A stretch of DNA of 64,000 nt from JANXLO01 sp038231295 (GCA_038231295.1 JBBRLP010000001.1:1-64000); one strand, 5' to 3'; counted from the stretch's first letter, positions 44,051 through 53,759 are shown. The notes: a model not told the origin generated them from the letters alone. Made by a program: numbers and translations.

Positions 44051-45298
44051 ATGCCGCAGGCCATTCGCGTCATGCATTTCGCCGATACCCATTTCGGAGT
44101 GGAACTTTACGGCCGTCTCGACCCGGAAACGGGTCTGAATACACGTCTTCAAGACTTCAAGAAATCTCTTATTGAGGCGATAGAAAAGGCGTTGGAGGCG
44201 GGCATTCACCTTGCTGTTTTCGCGGGAGATGCCTATAAGACTCGCGATCCCCGCCAGACCGATCAGCGGGAGTTTGCGGCCTGCATTCGCCACCTGACCA
44301 GCCGGGGAGTGCCAGTCGTGCTGCTCGCCGGGAACCATGATATGCCTGCCGTCAGGGGCCGGGCCAACGCGGTCGAAATCTACCGCACCCTGGGCGTATC
44401 GAATGTCCACGTCGTCCATAGCCCGAAACTAACAATCATCGAAACGGCTGCCGGGCTGGTTCGTATCGCCCCAATGCCCTACCTCATCAAAGGGCTATCC
44501 GTCGCCCGCGAGGAGTTTCAGGGCAAGACCCTGGACGAATCCCGCCTGCTCCTCGAAGCCAAATATGTGGATTATCTTCAGGAGATGGCGGACGATGTGC
44601 GGGCAGCTAAAGACGCCATTCCCACGATTCTGCTCGGACATTTCTGGGTGACGGGAGCCAGACTCTCGAGCTGGCAGCAGGGATACTTCAATGACACGGA
44701 GCCGAAAGTCCCGCTGGGCGCACTCACCGACCCTGCTTTTGACTATGTGGCTCTCGGTCATATTCACAAGCATCAGGACCTGCACCCGCAGGATCAGCCA
44801 CATGTTGTCTACTGCGGCAGCCCGGACAGGATAGATTTCGGGGAGAAGGATGAGGAGAAGGGATTCGTCCTGGTGCATCTACGCAAAGGCGGTGCGGAGG
44901 ACGATTTTATTCCCGTCTCCTCGGGACGACAGATGCTTGACCTGCGAATTGACGCTGATTGTGACGAGCCTACGGAGCGCATTCTGGCAGAAATCCGCCG
45001 TCATAGTTTGCGGAATGCCATCGTGAAAGTCTCGTATACCATCGGTCAGGAGAAGGTCGCGCTGGTACGCGAAAAGGAGATACGCGAGGCGCTCCAGAAC
45101 GCCTTTATGACAGTGACGCTCTCCCGCAAAGTACAGCGCGAAGTCTCTGAGCGCAGCCGACAGTTTGACGAGACGCGCAGTCCACGCGCCGCGCTGGAAC
45201 TCTATATCGAACGTAATGAAAAGATGTTACCGCATCTCGAGAAATTGATGCAGTACGCCGATCCTCTTCTCCAGGCCGTACACGACCAGGACGCCTAA
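44051..45298 (+). CDS. sbcD: DNA repair exonuclease subunit SbcD (Mre11-like)
   Basis: SbcD is the nuclease partner of SbcC and cuts DNA hairpins and blocked ends. The metallophosphoesterase motifs are in order: DTHFG (residues 12-16), AGDAYKTRD, LAGNHDMP, LLGHFW and LGHIHKH. The 415-residue protein ends in the SbcC-binding and capping region. It is followed after 16 bases by sbcC. Confidence 0.94.
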   Translation: MPQAIRVMHFADTHFGVELYGRLDPETGLNTRLQDFKKSLIEAIEKALEAGIHLAVFAGDAYKTRDPRQTDQREFAACIRHLTSRGVPVVLLAGNHDMPAVRGRANAVEIYRTLGVSNVHVVHSPKLTIIETAAGLVRIAPMPYLIKGLSVAREEFQGKTLDESRLLLEAKYVDYLQEMADDVRAAKDAIPTILLGHFWVTGARLSSWQQGYFNDTEPKVPLGALTDPAFDYVALGHIHKHQDLHPQDQPHVVYCGSPDRIDFGEKDEEKGFVLVHLRKGGAEDDFIPVSSGRQMLDLRIDADCDEPTERILAEIRRHSLRNAIVKVSYTIGQEKVALVREKEIREALQNAFMTVTLSRKVQREVSERSRQFDETRSPRAALELYIERNEKMLPHLEKLMQYADPLLQAVHDQDA

Positions 45299-45314
45299 AA
45301 CACGAATAGTCCTT

Positions 45315-47891
45315 ATGATTCCTATCTCTCTCACCTTGAAGAATTTTATGAGTTACGGCCCGCAGGGCGAAACATTGCCTTTTGAGGACCTGCGTGTTGT
45401 CTGCCTGTCGGGCGATAACGGCAATGGCAAATCTGCACTGCTCGACGGGATGACCTGGGCGCTCTGGGGCAAAACGCGGGCCTCCTCGGTTGGAAGCGTC
45501 AGTGAGGACGATCTGATCCGTCTCGGTGCGGAGGAGGCCGAAGTTCGTTTCGAGTTCGAGTTGAACGACCAGCGGTACCGCGTCGTGAAGAAGCGGCGCA
45601 AGGGGAAGACGACTTCAGCCAGCGACTGGCAATTGGCGCAGCGCGGGGAAGAAGGTGTCTGGATACCGATTGGGGGCAACAGCCAGCGGGAGACGGGCCG
45701 CCAGATTACGCAGCTTCTGAGCATGGAGTTTGAGACGTTTCTGAACTCCGCCTATCTCCAACAGGGCCGCGCAGACGAGTTCACGCGCCAGACCCCTGCC
45801 AAGCGCAAAGGCATACTCGGTGAAATTCTGGGACTGGATAAGTACTACCGCCTCGAAGCCCTCGCGAAAGAGAAGCAAAAAGAGCGTAAGGAACAGGTCG
45901 AGGAGATTGACGGCGAGATTCGGCTGCTGAGTACGCATATCGCTCGTAGCGAGAGCTATCTTCAGGAGAAGGCAGCGGCAGAAGCCCGGCTGGCGGATGC
46001 GGAAGTTTCACTGGAACAGGGTACGGCGCAGGTCAAGTCTATTCGAGAAAAGCTGGGCAAACTTGATCAGGTCGCTGCCGCGATGGAGGAGGCGAGAGCG
46101 GCCAGTACGCGCATTCAAGGCGATATCGTCCTGCGTGAACGCGAGCGCACCGTGAAGGCCGCTCGTATCAGTGAACTGGAAGCGATACGCACACAGCGCC
46201 CCGCCATTCTCTCAGACTACGGGAAATTGCGGGAAGCACGGCAGCGGGCCGAACTCCTCGAACCGCAGATCGAGGAGTTTCGGCGCGTCAAGACCGAACA
46301 CGACACAGCGGTCGCCGCGATTGAGATGGAGAAGGTACGGCTCGAAGGCGATCTGCGGACGCTGCTGGCGGAACTGAAATCTACGCTGCGCCGCAGTGAA
46401 GAGTGTCGGGAGTTGGAGCGCAGCATTCAGGTTTTGACAGCAGAATTGGCTTCGGAATCGGAGACCCAGAAGGCTGCCGTTCTCGCCGAAACCCGCAGAC
46501 AGATCGCGCAGGAAGCATTCAATGAACTGCGTGTGCGGAACGAGCGAACGAAACAGGATATTGCCGATCAGGAGGAATTTCTGAAAATCCTGGAGGCTCC
46601 TATCGCACAGTGTCCCGTCTGCGAAAGCGATTTGCAGGGGGAGAAACGCCGTCATGTTCTCGAACGTCAACTGGCGCGGCAGGAAGAGCGGCGCAGCCGG
46701 TTGAAGGAGATCGGAGCGGAGGGCAGAGTCAGGAAACAGGAATTGGATGCCGCGACTGGCGAACTTCTCTCCCGCCAGACGGAACTGAACGCACTTAACG
46801 GCAAACGCAGTCGGCTGCAAGAGCAACAGCGTCAGCGGGAGAACCTGATAAAGCAGGGGATTGACGCTGAGAGGATGACCAGTGACGTTGAAGCCGTACG
46901 CGGGCTGCTGGAGCGGGATGAGTACGCCATGCCAAGGCGGATTCATCTCAAGCGCCTGAAATCCGAACTGGATCGCCACGCGCTGATTCGCCCCGAATAC
47001 GAGAGTGCGAAGGCAGCAATCAAGCGGTATGAAAACGTGGAGAAGCGAGTTCATCAGCTACAGGAGGCGGAAACGCACTGGGATGAGGAGATTGAAGAGC
47101 GGGACCGCCTGGATGCTCTGCTGCAGGAACTTAAGCAGGCGTATGAAGCCGCCTGTGAGAAGCAGGCGATGCTTGGGGAGAGACTGGCGCAGTACGAAGC
47201 CGTGAAGCGGGAAGCCGCGATTGCCGAGAGCGATCTTAGTCGTACTCAGCAGCAGGTGAATGCCCTCCATGTGCAGGTCGGCACCCTGGAAAATTATCTG
47301 CGTGGCTGCAAGCAGGCCGAGGTAGAGAAGCAGGCTAAAGAGGTTCGCCGTAAGACGCTTCATCAGGAACAGTGGCTCTACGCGCAACTGGTGGCCGCGT
47401 TCGGCAAGAAGGGGATTCAGCTCTACATTATCGAGAACGCCATCCCGGAGCTTTCCGAAGAGGCGAACGAACTGCTGGCCCGAATCACGGACAACGCGAT
47501 GCAGGTGAGTTTTGAGACGACTCGTCCGGGCAGAAGTACCAGCAACGAGATTGAGACGCTGGACATTCGTATCCAGGACGACGCGGGCATTCGGCCTTAC
47601 GAACTGTTCAGCGGAGGAGAGGCGTTCCGGGTCAACTTCGCGATACGTATCGCGCTTTCGCGGCTGCTGGCGCGGCGGGCCGGGGCCAGATTACAGACGC
47701 TGATTCTCGATGAGGGATTTGGTACGCAGGATGGCAAAGGGCGCGAAAAACTGATTGAAGTGATAGACAGCATCAAAGACGATTTCGAGAAAATACTGGT
47801 GATTACCCACGTGGACGATATGAAAGACGCCTTCGGGCAGCGTATCGAGATCACCAAAGATCAGGAAGGGTCGCACATCCATCTGCTGTAA
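45315..47891 (+). CDS. sbcC: DNA repair ATPase subunit SbcC (Rad50-like)
   Basis: SbcC is the SMC-like ATPase of the SbcCD complex. The Walker A motif in LSGDNGNGKSALLDGM is near residues 32-47. Long heptad-rich coiled coils run from about residue 180 to 690. At their centre the zinc hook CPVC (residues about 434-437) is intact. The C-terminal lobe has ELFSGGEAFRVNFAIRIAL and the Walker B motif LILDEGFGTQD. The 858-residue length is a little below E. coli (1048). Confidence 0.95.
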   Translation: MIPISLTLKNFMSYGPQGETLPFEDLRVVCLSGDNGNGKSALLDGMTWALWGKTRASSVGSVSEDDLIRLGAEEAEVRFEFELNDQRYRVVKKRRKGKTTSASDWQLAQRGEEGVWIPIGGNSQRETGRQITQLLSMEFETFLNSAYLQQGRADEFTRQTPAKRKGILGEILGLDKYYRLEALAKEKQKERKEQVEEIDGEIRLLSTHIARSESYLQEKAAAEARLADAEVSLEQGTAQVKSIREKLGKLDQVAAAMEEARAASTRIQGDIVLRERERTVKAARISELEAIRTQRPAILSDYGKLREARQRAELLEPQIEEFRRVKTEHDTAVAAIEMEKVRLEGDLRTLLAELKSTLRRSEECRELERSIQVLTAELASESETQKAAVLAETRRQIAQEAFNELRVRNERTKQDIADQEEFLKILEAPIAQCPVCESDLQGEKRRHVLERQLARQEERRSRLKEIGAEGRVRKQELDAATGELLSRQTELNALNGKRSRLQEQQRQRENLIKQGIDAERMTSDVEAVRGLLERDEYAMPRRIHLKRLKSELDRHALIRPEYESAKAAIKRYENVEKRVHQLQEAETHWDEEIEERDRLDALLQELKQAYEAACEKQAMLGERLAQYEAVKREAAIAESDLSRTQQQVNALHVQVGTLENYLRGCKQAEVEKQAKEVRRKTLHQEQWLYAQLVAAFGKKGIQLYIIENAIPELSEEANELLARITDNAMQVSFETTRPGRSTSNEIETLDIRIQDDAGIRPYELFSGGEAFRVNFAIRIALSRLLARRAGARLQTLILDEGFGTQDGKGREKLIEVIDSIKDDFEKILVITHVDDMKDAFGQRIEITKDQEGSHIHLL

Positions 47892-47904
47892 GGAGACACG
47901 AAGC

Positions 47905-48264
47905 ATGATGAGGCGAGAAGACAGGCGCGTAATGTTGAGGATACCGAAGAATATGGCTGTTTCCACACCAACCCGTCCCGGCGTGGCGCTGCCCGACCTA
48001 GAAGACGAAATCGCAGACCGCACAACGGGAGGCGGAAGCGGCTTCATCGTCATAGTGTACGATAACGATAAGAACACTTGGGACGATGTCGTGACGATCT
48101 TGCAGAAGGCAACCGGATGCACACTCGAAGAGGCGGAGATCGAGACATGGGAGGTGGATAATCTGGGCAAGTCTGTCGTTCATCACTCCAGTCAGGAAGA
48201 GTGCGAACGCGCTGCTGGAATCATCCGCACCATCGGAATCCGCGTCGAAGTCGTGGAAGAGTAG
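47905..48264 (+). CDS. ClpS-like adaptor with altered degron-binding residues
   Basis: The C-terminal 75 of 119 residues follow the ClpS fold: FIVIVYDNDKNTWDDVVTIL then QKATGCTLEEAEIE and WEVDNLGKSVVHHSSQEECE. ClpS hands N-end-rule substrates to ClpAP or ClpCP. In typical ClpS the loop reads NDD and a His follows in the next helix-strand turn. Here the loop is DND and the His position reads Asp (EVDNLG), so the classic N-degron pocket may be changed. The N-terminal 45 residues are a basic, low-similarity extension. GGAG lies upstream of ATG 47905. It sits between sbcC and glnD. Confidence 0.8.
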   Translation: MMRREDRRVMLRIPKNMAVSTPTRPGVALPDLEDEIADRTTGGGSGFIVIVYDNDKNTWDDVVTILQKATGCTLEEAEIETWEVDNLGKSVVHHSSQEECERAAGIIRTIGIRVEVVEE

Positions 48265-48273
48265 GCCGTACTT

Positions 48274-51027
48274 ATGTCGGGGTTGGAAGAATTTGGTTTC
48301 GTGATGAGCGGGCTGGCGGCCGAAACGACGAAGAATCCGCATACGGAACGCCTCGTCTCGCTTTCCTCTCCCGAAGAGATCGCCGGTTATCTGCGCGATT
48401 CGCGGGAAGCGCTGCTCTCTCCCCTGCGTCAGCCGCTCGTTCCGGGCGCACCGCTGCCTCTCAACGGTCTCGCGCTGGGCCTGGCGCTGAGTGATTTGAT
48501 GGACGCGCTACTGACACGCCTGTTCGTGCTGTCCTGCGGGCGGGCGGGCGTCAATCCGGCGACCTATCCGATCGCTATCGTCGCGACGGGCGGATATGGG
48601 CGCAGAGAACTCTCCCCCTGTTCCGACATTGATATCACCTTCATCCCGCAGCGCGATGGAGAAGCCCCCACTGACCGGCTGATTCGCGAGATGTTCTCCC
48701 AGGTCATGGACATCTGCATCGCCCGTTGCGGCCTTGAAGTTGGCTACGCCTATCGTCTGTTCGAAGACTGCGGCTCTCTGGATCATCAGACGGCCTGCGG
48801 ACTTCTCGATGCGCGACTTCTTACCGGCAGCACACGTCTGTTCATTCAGTTTGAAGACGCCTTCTGGATGGGGTTCAACCCGACCGACTTCATCTTCTCC
48901 AAAATCGCAGAGCGCGAGAAGATTCTGGCGCGATGGGGAACCGCTGTTCGGGTTGTAGAACCGCAGCTGAAAGAAGGACCCGGTGGACTGCGGGACCTCC
49001 AGACGGCGGTCTGGCTCGCGCAGGCACGAGGGCAGTGGGCGCCTGCCAGAGTGCGTGGACAGCGGGCCTTCGATGTGCTGGGGGAGGAGGGGCGCGTTCC
49101 TGCCTCCGACCTGAAGCGCCTGGAACATGCGAAAGACCTGCTTTTCCGCGTTCGCGCCATTCTCCACGCACTGACAGGGGTGGAGCGGGACGAACTCGTG
49201 ATCACGCGCCAGGAGCATGTCGCGACGCGGCTCGGCTATCGGGCCGTCGAAGTGGAAGGCGATACGATCCCCCCCGTTGAGCAGTTCATGGCAGAACTTT
49301 TTCCAGCAATGGCGGTCGTACGGCGCGTGGCCGACCAGGTGATGCGACGAGTGGGCAATAGCCGCCTGATGCTGGGAATTGGCCTCGACTGCAAGCGCAG
49401 GCAGATATATCCTGCCAATGACGCCCTCGAATCGGACGATCCGGTCTGGCTGTTATGGGCCAGCGAACTGGCACAGAAATACGACCTGACGCTAAGTGAG
49501 GCGGTCGAACGCACGATGATCGCACTGGTCGAATCGCAACCCGTTATAGCGCAGCCGCAGCAGTCCGCCGAGATATTCACCCATATTCTCGCCAACCGGG
49601 GAAAAGTCTATCCTGCGCTTCAGCGGCTGGCGGATACCGGCATCTTGAGCTGGTATTTGCCGGAGTTCGAGGCCATCTTCAACCTCATTCCCTACGATCC
49701 CTCGCACGATCACTCCGTCGGGCAGCACTCTCTCCTTGTCATCAAGAATCTGGAAAACCTGCTGACGGTTCAGGAGCCAGAAGAGCTGAACGAGATGCGG
49801 CGGCTGTATGAGGAACTGCCGAACCCTGAACAGTTGATCTTGGCGGCGCTGCTGCACGACAGCGGCAAAGCGATTCACAGCCGCCCCCATGCAGAAGTGA
49901 GTGAGGAGATCGTTACGGATGTGTGCCGTCGGCTGGGCTGGTCGGAGGGCGCGACGGCCAACGTGCGGTTTCTGTGTCGTCAGCACCTGCTCATGGCGGA
50001 GACCTCCCGGCTGCGCGATATCAGCCTCGATGAGACGATTCGAGACTTTACTGCCGTAGTAGACGATATTGATCGTCTCAATATGCTCTATCTGCTGACG
50101 TATGCGGATACCAGAGCCGTCGGCTCCGGTGTATGGACACAGGTGATTGGGCGGTTCCTCCGCGACCTGTGGCGGCGGTCAGCGGCAGTGCTGAGTGACG
50201 AGGAACCGGTCGGGTACGATGAGGCGATGCTGGTGCGGGCCAGACGGCGTCTGCTGAAAGACCTCTCTCTGGAGAATCTGCCGGAGGAGGAGGTCGCGGC
50301 CCATATTCAGGCCATGCCGCCGACCTATCTGCTGAACCAGTCGCTGCGGGACATCGCCCTGCATATAGGCTTTATCCGCAAGCTGCGGGAAGGTCAGCCG
50401 GTAGTGGATTTTCTGGACGAACGCGAGACTTCCTTCACCGAGATGACGGTCTGCACGTTCGATGATCCGCGCCCCGGCCTGTTGGCGAAGATCGCGGGCG
50501 TTCTCTATGCCGCCGATGTCAATATCCACAGCGCTCAGGTGATGACGCGGGTGAACGTGGAGGAGCATATCGCCCTCGACACGCTCTGGATAGATTTTCA
50601 CGGCAGACAGTTGGCTCCGGGCAAGCGCCGCGAGGTCGTTGCCAATCTCCAGTCTGTGCTGACAGGACAAAAGACAGTCCCGGAGATTCTGGCGCAGCGC
50701 TCTGCCCGCTCCTATCGCAATAGGGGGCCGTCGTATGTGCCGCAGATTCCGCTGTCAGTGCGCTTTATCCGTAACGACCTTTCGGAGAACTATTCGGTGA
50801 TCGAAGTCGTCGGGCCGGACATCCCCGGCACCTTCTACAAAGCCGCCGAAGCGTTGTCCCGTCTGGGGTGGGACATCGGCAGTGCACGTGTGTCTTCGTG
50901 GCATGGCGAAGCGCGGTGCAGTTTCTATGTTGTGGGCAACCGTCATCTGAGTGAGACGGAAGCCGCGGAGAAGCTTCAGGAAGCGCTGCCTCGCCTGCTT
51001 GACGAAAACGAAAGAACAGCGTCATAA
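48274..51027 (+). CDS. glnD: PII uridylyltransferase/uridylyl-removing enzyme GlnD
   Basis: GlnD senses glutamine and modifies PII proteins to control nitrogen assimilation. The 917-residue product has the nucleotidyltransferase motif GGYGRRELSPCSDIDITF near residues 106-123. An HD domain carries HDHSVGQHSLLVI and LLHDSGKAIHSRPHAEVS (about residues 479-545). Two C-terminal ACT domains follow, from about 725 (MTVCTFDDPRPGLLAKIAG) and 825 (VIEVVGPDIPGTFYKAAEAL). No glnB or glnK is in the window. It begins ten bases after the ClpS-like gene. Confidence 0.94.
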   Translation: MSGLEEFGFVMSGLAAETTKNPHTERLVSLSSPEEIAGYLRDSREALLSPLRQPLVPGAPLPLNGLALGLALSDLMDALLTRLFVLSCGRAGVNPATYPIAIVATGGYGRRELSPCSDIDITFIPQRDGEAPTDRLIREMFSQVMDICIARCGLEVGYAYRLFEDCGSLDHQTACGLLDARLLTGSTRLFIQFEDAFWMGFNPTDFIFSKIAEREKILARWGTAVRVVEPQLKEGPGGLRDLQTAVWLAQARGQWAPARVRGQRAFDVLGEEGRVPASDLKRLEHAKDLLFRVRAILHALTGVERDELVITRQEHVATRLGYRAVEVEGDTIPPVEQFMAELFPAMAVVRRVADQVMRRVGNSRLMLGIGLDCKRRQIYPANDALESDDPVWLLWASELAQKYDLTLSEAVERTMIALVESQPVIAQPQQSAEIFTHILANRGKVYPALQRLADTGILSWYLPEFEAIFNLIPYDPSHDHSVGQHSLLVIKNLENLLTVQEPEELNEMRRLYEELPNPEQLILAALLHDSGKAIHSRPHAEVSEEIVTDVCRRLGWSEGATANVRFLCRQHLLMAETSRLRDISLDETIRDFTAVVDDIDRLNMLYLLTYADTRAVGSGVWTQVIGRFLRDLWRRSAAVLSDEEPVGYDEAMLVRARRRLLKDLSLENLPEEEVAAHIQAMPPTYLLNQSLRDIALHIGFIRKLREGQPVVDFLDERETSFTEMTVCTFDDPRPGLLAKIAGVLYAADVNIHSAQVMTRVNVEEHIALDTLWIDFHGRQLAPGKRREVVANLQSVLTGQKTVPEILAQRSARSYRNRGPSYVPQIPLSVRFIRNDLSENYSVIEVVGPDIPGTFYKAAEALSRLGWDIGSARVSSWHGEARCSFYVVGNRHLSETEAAEKLQEALPRLLDENERTAS

Positions 51028-51073
51028 TTTCCGTGTCATCGAACTTATATCCATTCTAAGGAGGTCTTCACTT

Positions 51074-51532
51074 ATGGGAAACAGACGATTTGGGCTGACG
51101 ACCTACGTGCTGGTCGCGATTTCTCTGGTCGGTCTCTATTTTGTGGCGAAAACAGTAACGCCACCGCCGCCTGGCCCTCCGCAGGAGAAGACTGCCACGC
51201 CGCCTGCCAATGCCCCTGCGCCATCCAAAGAGGTCACCCAGGCGATGCAGAAGGAACAGATGCAGCAGCAGGCGCAGCAGGAGTCGATGGCGCTTAAGCG
51301 CAGCAAACAGATCGCTGCCGCAACCAAGGCGGGCAAGACTGATCCTACAAAAAAGCCGTTCAACCCGACCGCGATAGATACCGATTCCCCGTACTGGCAG
51401 CAGGCGGATATGGGTAAGAAAGGGACTCAGGAAATACAGGCGAAAGTGAAAAAGGCGCTGGAAGAGCAGAAATCTCAGCCGGTCGCGAAGCCAGCCACCA
51501 TGCAGAAGGCTATTCCAGTTCCCGCCCCTTAA
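51074..51532 (+). CDS. Small single-span membrane protein with Gln-rich coiled tail
   Basis: The 152-residue product has a hydrophobic helix near residues 8-26 (TTYVLVAISLVGLYFVA), a Pro-rich spacer, a Gln/Met/Lys-rich helix (QAMQKEQMQQQAQQE) and another Lys-rich helix. GGAGG lies ten bases before ATG 51074. I recognise no family. The layout suits an exported or membrane-anchored protein. It ends before a gap of 476 bases that holds a promoter and a structured leader for the next gene. Confidence 0.7.
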   Translation: MGNRRFGLTTYVLVAISLVGLYFVAKTVTPPPPGPPQEKTATPPANAPAPSKEVTQAMQKEQMQQQAQQESMALKRSKQIAAATKAGKTDPTKKPFNPTAIDTDSPYWQQADMGKKGTQEIQAKVKKALEEQKSQPVAKPATMQKAIPVPAP

Positions 51533-51724
51533 TCGCCGCCCTCTCCTGCTTTTTCAGAACGAACGGCGAACAGCCCCCCTCTATCCGTGCGAACAACGGG
51601 GACGGAGGAAGACGGTAACGCCGTTCGTTCCCTCCTGGACACTCTTGCTCTCGCAGTCCTTTTCGCGTTTGGTTCCCCTTAGGTACCTATTTTCTCGATT
51701 GTTCCCTCTTTTTTTTGAAATCGC

Positions 51725-51753
51725 TTGACAAACAGATGAGGATATGTTAAAGT
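51725..51753 (+). promoter_or_regulatory. Promoter of the stalk-domain gene
   Basis: TTGACA (51725-51730) and TAAAGT (51748-51753) are spaced by 17 bases. They lie about 255 bases before the ATG at 52009, leaving a long untranslated leader. Confidence 0.65.
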
Positions 51754-51757
51754 CATT

Positions 51758-51945
51758 GCGACTGGGTTGTGTCTGTTTGAGCCCCTGGGGGAAACCGTTT
51801 AGGCAGTCACCGACCGGGTATCCTAACTACTCGTACCACCTCTTATGACAACTGTCAGCGGACAGCTCAAAACTGACTGTCCCTGCTCACACTTTCTCAG
51901 CCATAAGGCAGCGCGTGCACAGGTTTTCTGTGGGCTGAGTTAATC
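51758..51945 (+). ncRNA. Candidate structured 5' leader (possible cis-regulatory RNA)
   Basis: The leader can form a long-range stem (GACTG 51760-51764 with CAGTC 51804-51808, extended by GGTT with AACC). Two mutually exclusive hairpins around 51852-51882 compete for GACAG: CTGTC 51852-51856 with 51861-51865, or GGACAG 51860-51865 with CTGTCC 51877-51882. A 7-bp stem (CTCAGCC 51896-51902 with 51933-51939) is capped by CACAG-GTTTT-CTGTG. No known riboswitch consensus was recognised. Confidence 0.4.
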
Positions 51946-52008
51946 GTGGCTGTAAAATAGGCTGTAGAGACGATCAATCGTATCGAATTAACTTCGGGAG
52001 GCGAACAG

Positions 52009-53694
52009 ATGAAAAGGATGGCTTGCGCTCTGGCGCTTGCTGCGGGAACTGGCCTGACGCTCGGCGTCGCCACGCACACCGCGCTGGCAGAACCCGCACA
52101 CGCGGCGACAACAGGACTGAAACTCAGCGTTGCCCCTCTGGGAGCGGTGAATGCGGATTCTCCGGTTGCGCTGGACGTGAACTTTCGCGGCGGAAAAATT
52201 CGCAGCGTCGAGGTCTACCTCGATGGGAATCGCATTGCGAAAGAGACGATCAATACCGTAGATACGCACGGTGTCCTGTCCTTCAAACTGCCCGCATCTC
52301 TGCTCACCGAGGGCAGCCATGAGATCATGGTCCAGGCGATTGACAAAGACGGCAGCACGGCGACTACAACGACCCGTCTCCGCGTCAATCCTGCCGAGCA
52401 GGAATCCATCGCGCACTTCATGACCCCGAAGCGCAATGCGATGGTGAAAGAATTCGCCCCTATCGAAATCAAACTCGATGAGGGAATCAAAGATGCGTAT
52501 GTCGTCTTCTTCCTGGACGGCGCATTCCTGTCCGCCCGCAACTATTCCCCGTATGTCTATTCGCTGGATACGTCCAAGTATTCCAACGGGGCGCACACGA
52601 TCAAAGTCGAAGTTTGGGACAGCACCGGGGCCAGCATTCTCAAGACCCTGACCATGCCGCTTAAGGTCAACAACTACGGTGGCCTCACCACGAACCAGAA
52701 GACGACAGACGACCTTAATCATCCCAAGAAACCCACAACTCCAGATGCCGATGCCGCTCTGATGGCTCCGCCGTCCGCCAACTTCACCGCGCAGTCCGTT
52801 GGCGGTAGTCTCTCCCGTTCCGGTCAGAACGCCTTCAACAGCATGGGCGTTCGCAATGGGGTTCAACCGCATGGTGCCTACGTTCCGGCCCGCTCGACCG
52901 CTGCGGTTCCCGGTATCAGCATCAGCAGTGTTGTGAACCCAGAAAATGGCCTGCTCGTCCCCGACACTGATCTGGCCCGCTCCGAAAATCTCTTCACTTC
53001 CGGCACCCCGACGAATGCCTCCATGCCTTCGGTGAAATTGACCCCGACCCATATCAGTGGACACGACAACCATCAGACAGTGCATTCCACGCCGAAGACG
53101 TTTGTCTCTCCGATCATGCCGGGGATTCTCGCGGAACCCTCCGACCTCAACGCCCTGGATGCGGAGTCCTCACGCGTTGCACGGCAGACTATCCATGTTC
53201 GCCATACCGGGAACGTTGCCGCTCGCCCGAACACTAGCTTCGATGGCACGGGAACCCCCGTCGCAGCAATGCCTGTCGCGGCTCCTGTGAAGACAGCCCG
53301 GATTCAGCGCGGCTCCCGCACGATGCACAACTCACGGCTCAAGACATTCGATATCGCGTTCGACAACTCCCAGATCGCGTTCGACGTTCCGCCGCGTGTT
53401 GAGAATGGCCTGCCGCTCGCGCCCTTCCGCGCTATCTTCGAGCATTCCGGTGGCTCGGTGAAGTGGTTCGGTGAGAGCAAGACCGTCCGCGCCATCAACA
53501 ACAGCAAAGAGATCGAAATCCACATCGGTGAGAACGAAGCGACCGTGAACAATCAGAAGGTCAAGATGGACGCGAAAGCCTATATTGACCGGGGCCGCAC
53601 GATTGTACCGCTCTCCTTCGTCCGTGATGCGATGGATGTCAAAGTCTCCTACGACGCCAAGACCGGCCATGTGCTGATCGAGAGCAACAAATAG
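52009..53694 (+). CDS. Secreted Ig-like protein with C-terminal stalk (CuAO N-like) domain
   Basis: The 561-residue product starts with a signal peptide (residues 1-33, cleavage near AHA). Two Ig-like beta domains follow: about 38-127 (VALDVNFRGGKIRSVEVYLD) and 135-223 (APIEIKLDEGIKDAYVVFFL). A long Ser/Thr/Pro-rich, probably disordered linker covers about 225-440. The C-terminus (about 450-561) is a copper amine oxidase N-terminal-like (stalk) domain with PLAPFRAIFEHSGGSVKWFG and RTIVPLSFVRDAMDVKVSYD. Such domains sit in cell-surface proteins of Firmicutes and Armatimonadota. It has its own promoter, a structured leader, and a strong terminator. Confidence 0.82.
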   Translation: MKRMACALALAAGTGLTLGVATHTALAEPAHAATTGLKLSVAPLGAVNADSPVALDVNFRGGKIRSVEVYLDGNRIAKETINTVDTHGVLSFKLPASLLTEGSHEIMVQAIDKDGSTATTTTRLRVNPAEQESIAHFMTPKRNAMVKEFAPIEIKLDEGIKDAYVVFFLDGAFLSARNYSPYVYSLDTSKYSNGAHTIKVEVWDSTGASILKTLTMPLKVNNYGGLTTNQKTTDDLNHPKKPTTPDADAALMAPPSANFTAQSVGGSLSRSGQNAFNSMGVRNGVQPHGAYVPARSTAAVPGISISSVVNPENGLLVPDTDLARSENLFTSGTPTNASMPSVKLTPTHISGHDNHQTVHSTPKTFVSPIMPGILAEPSDLNALDAESSRVARQTIHVRHTGNVAARPNTSFDGTGTPVAAMPVAAPVKTARIQRGSRTMHNSRLKTFDIAFDNSQIAFDVPPRVENGLPLAPFRAIFEHSGGSVKWFGESKTVRAINNSKEIEIHIGENEATVNNQKVKMDAKAYIDRGRTIVPLSFVRDAMDVKVSYDAKTGHVLIESNK

Positions 53695-53725
53695 GGTCGT
53701 TCCTCCGAACGCTCCGACAAACAGT

Positions 53726-53759
53726 CCGCCCTGCCCTGATCGAGTCAAGGGCAGGGCGG
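53726..53759. terminator. Intrinsic terminator after the stalk-domain gene
   Basis: A 12-bp perfect stem (CCGCCCTGCCCT and complement) with a ten-base loop is followed by TTCTGGTTTTT. It can also serve the convergent fmdB-like gene. Confidence 0.85.

Noticed and set aside
51758..51945. c-di-AMP (ydaO-type) riboswitch
   Set aside because: A GGGGGAAACC stretch and TCCTAACTACTCG looked reminiscent, but the conserved core and order of the known motif are not present.
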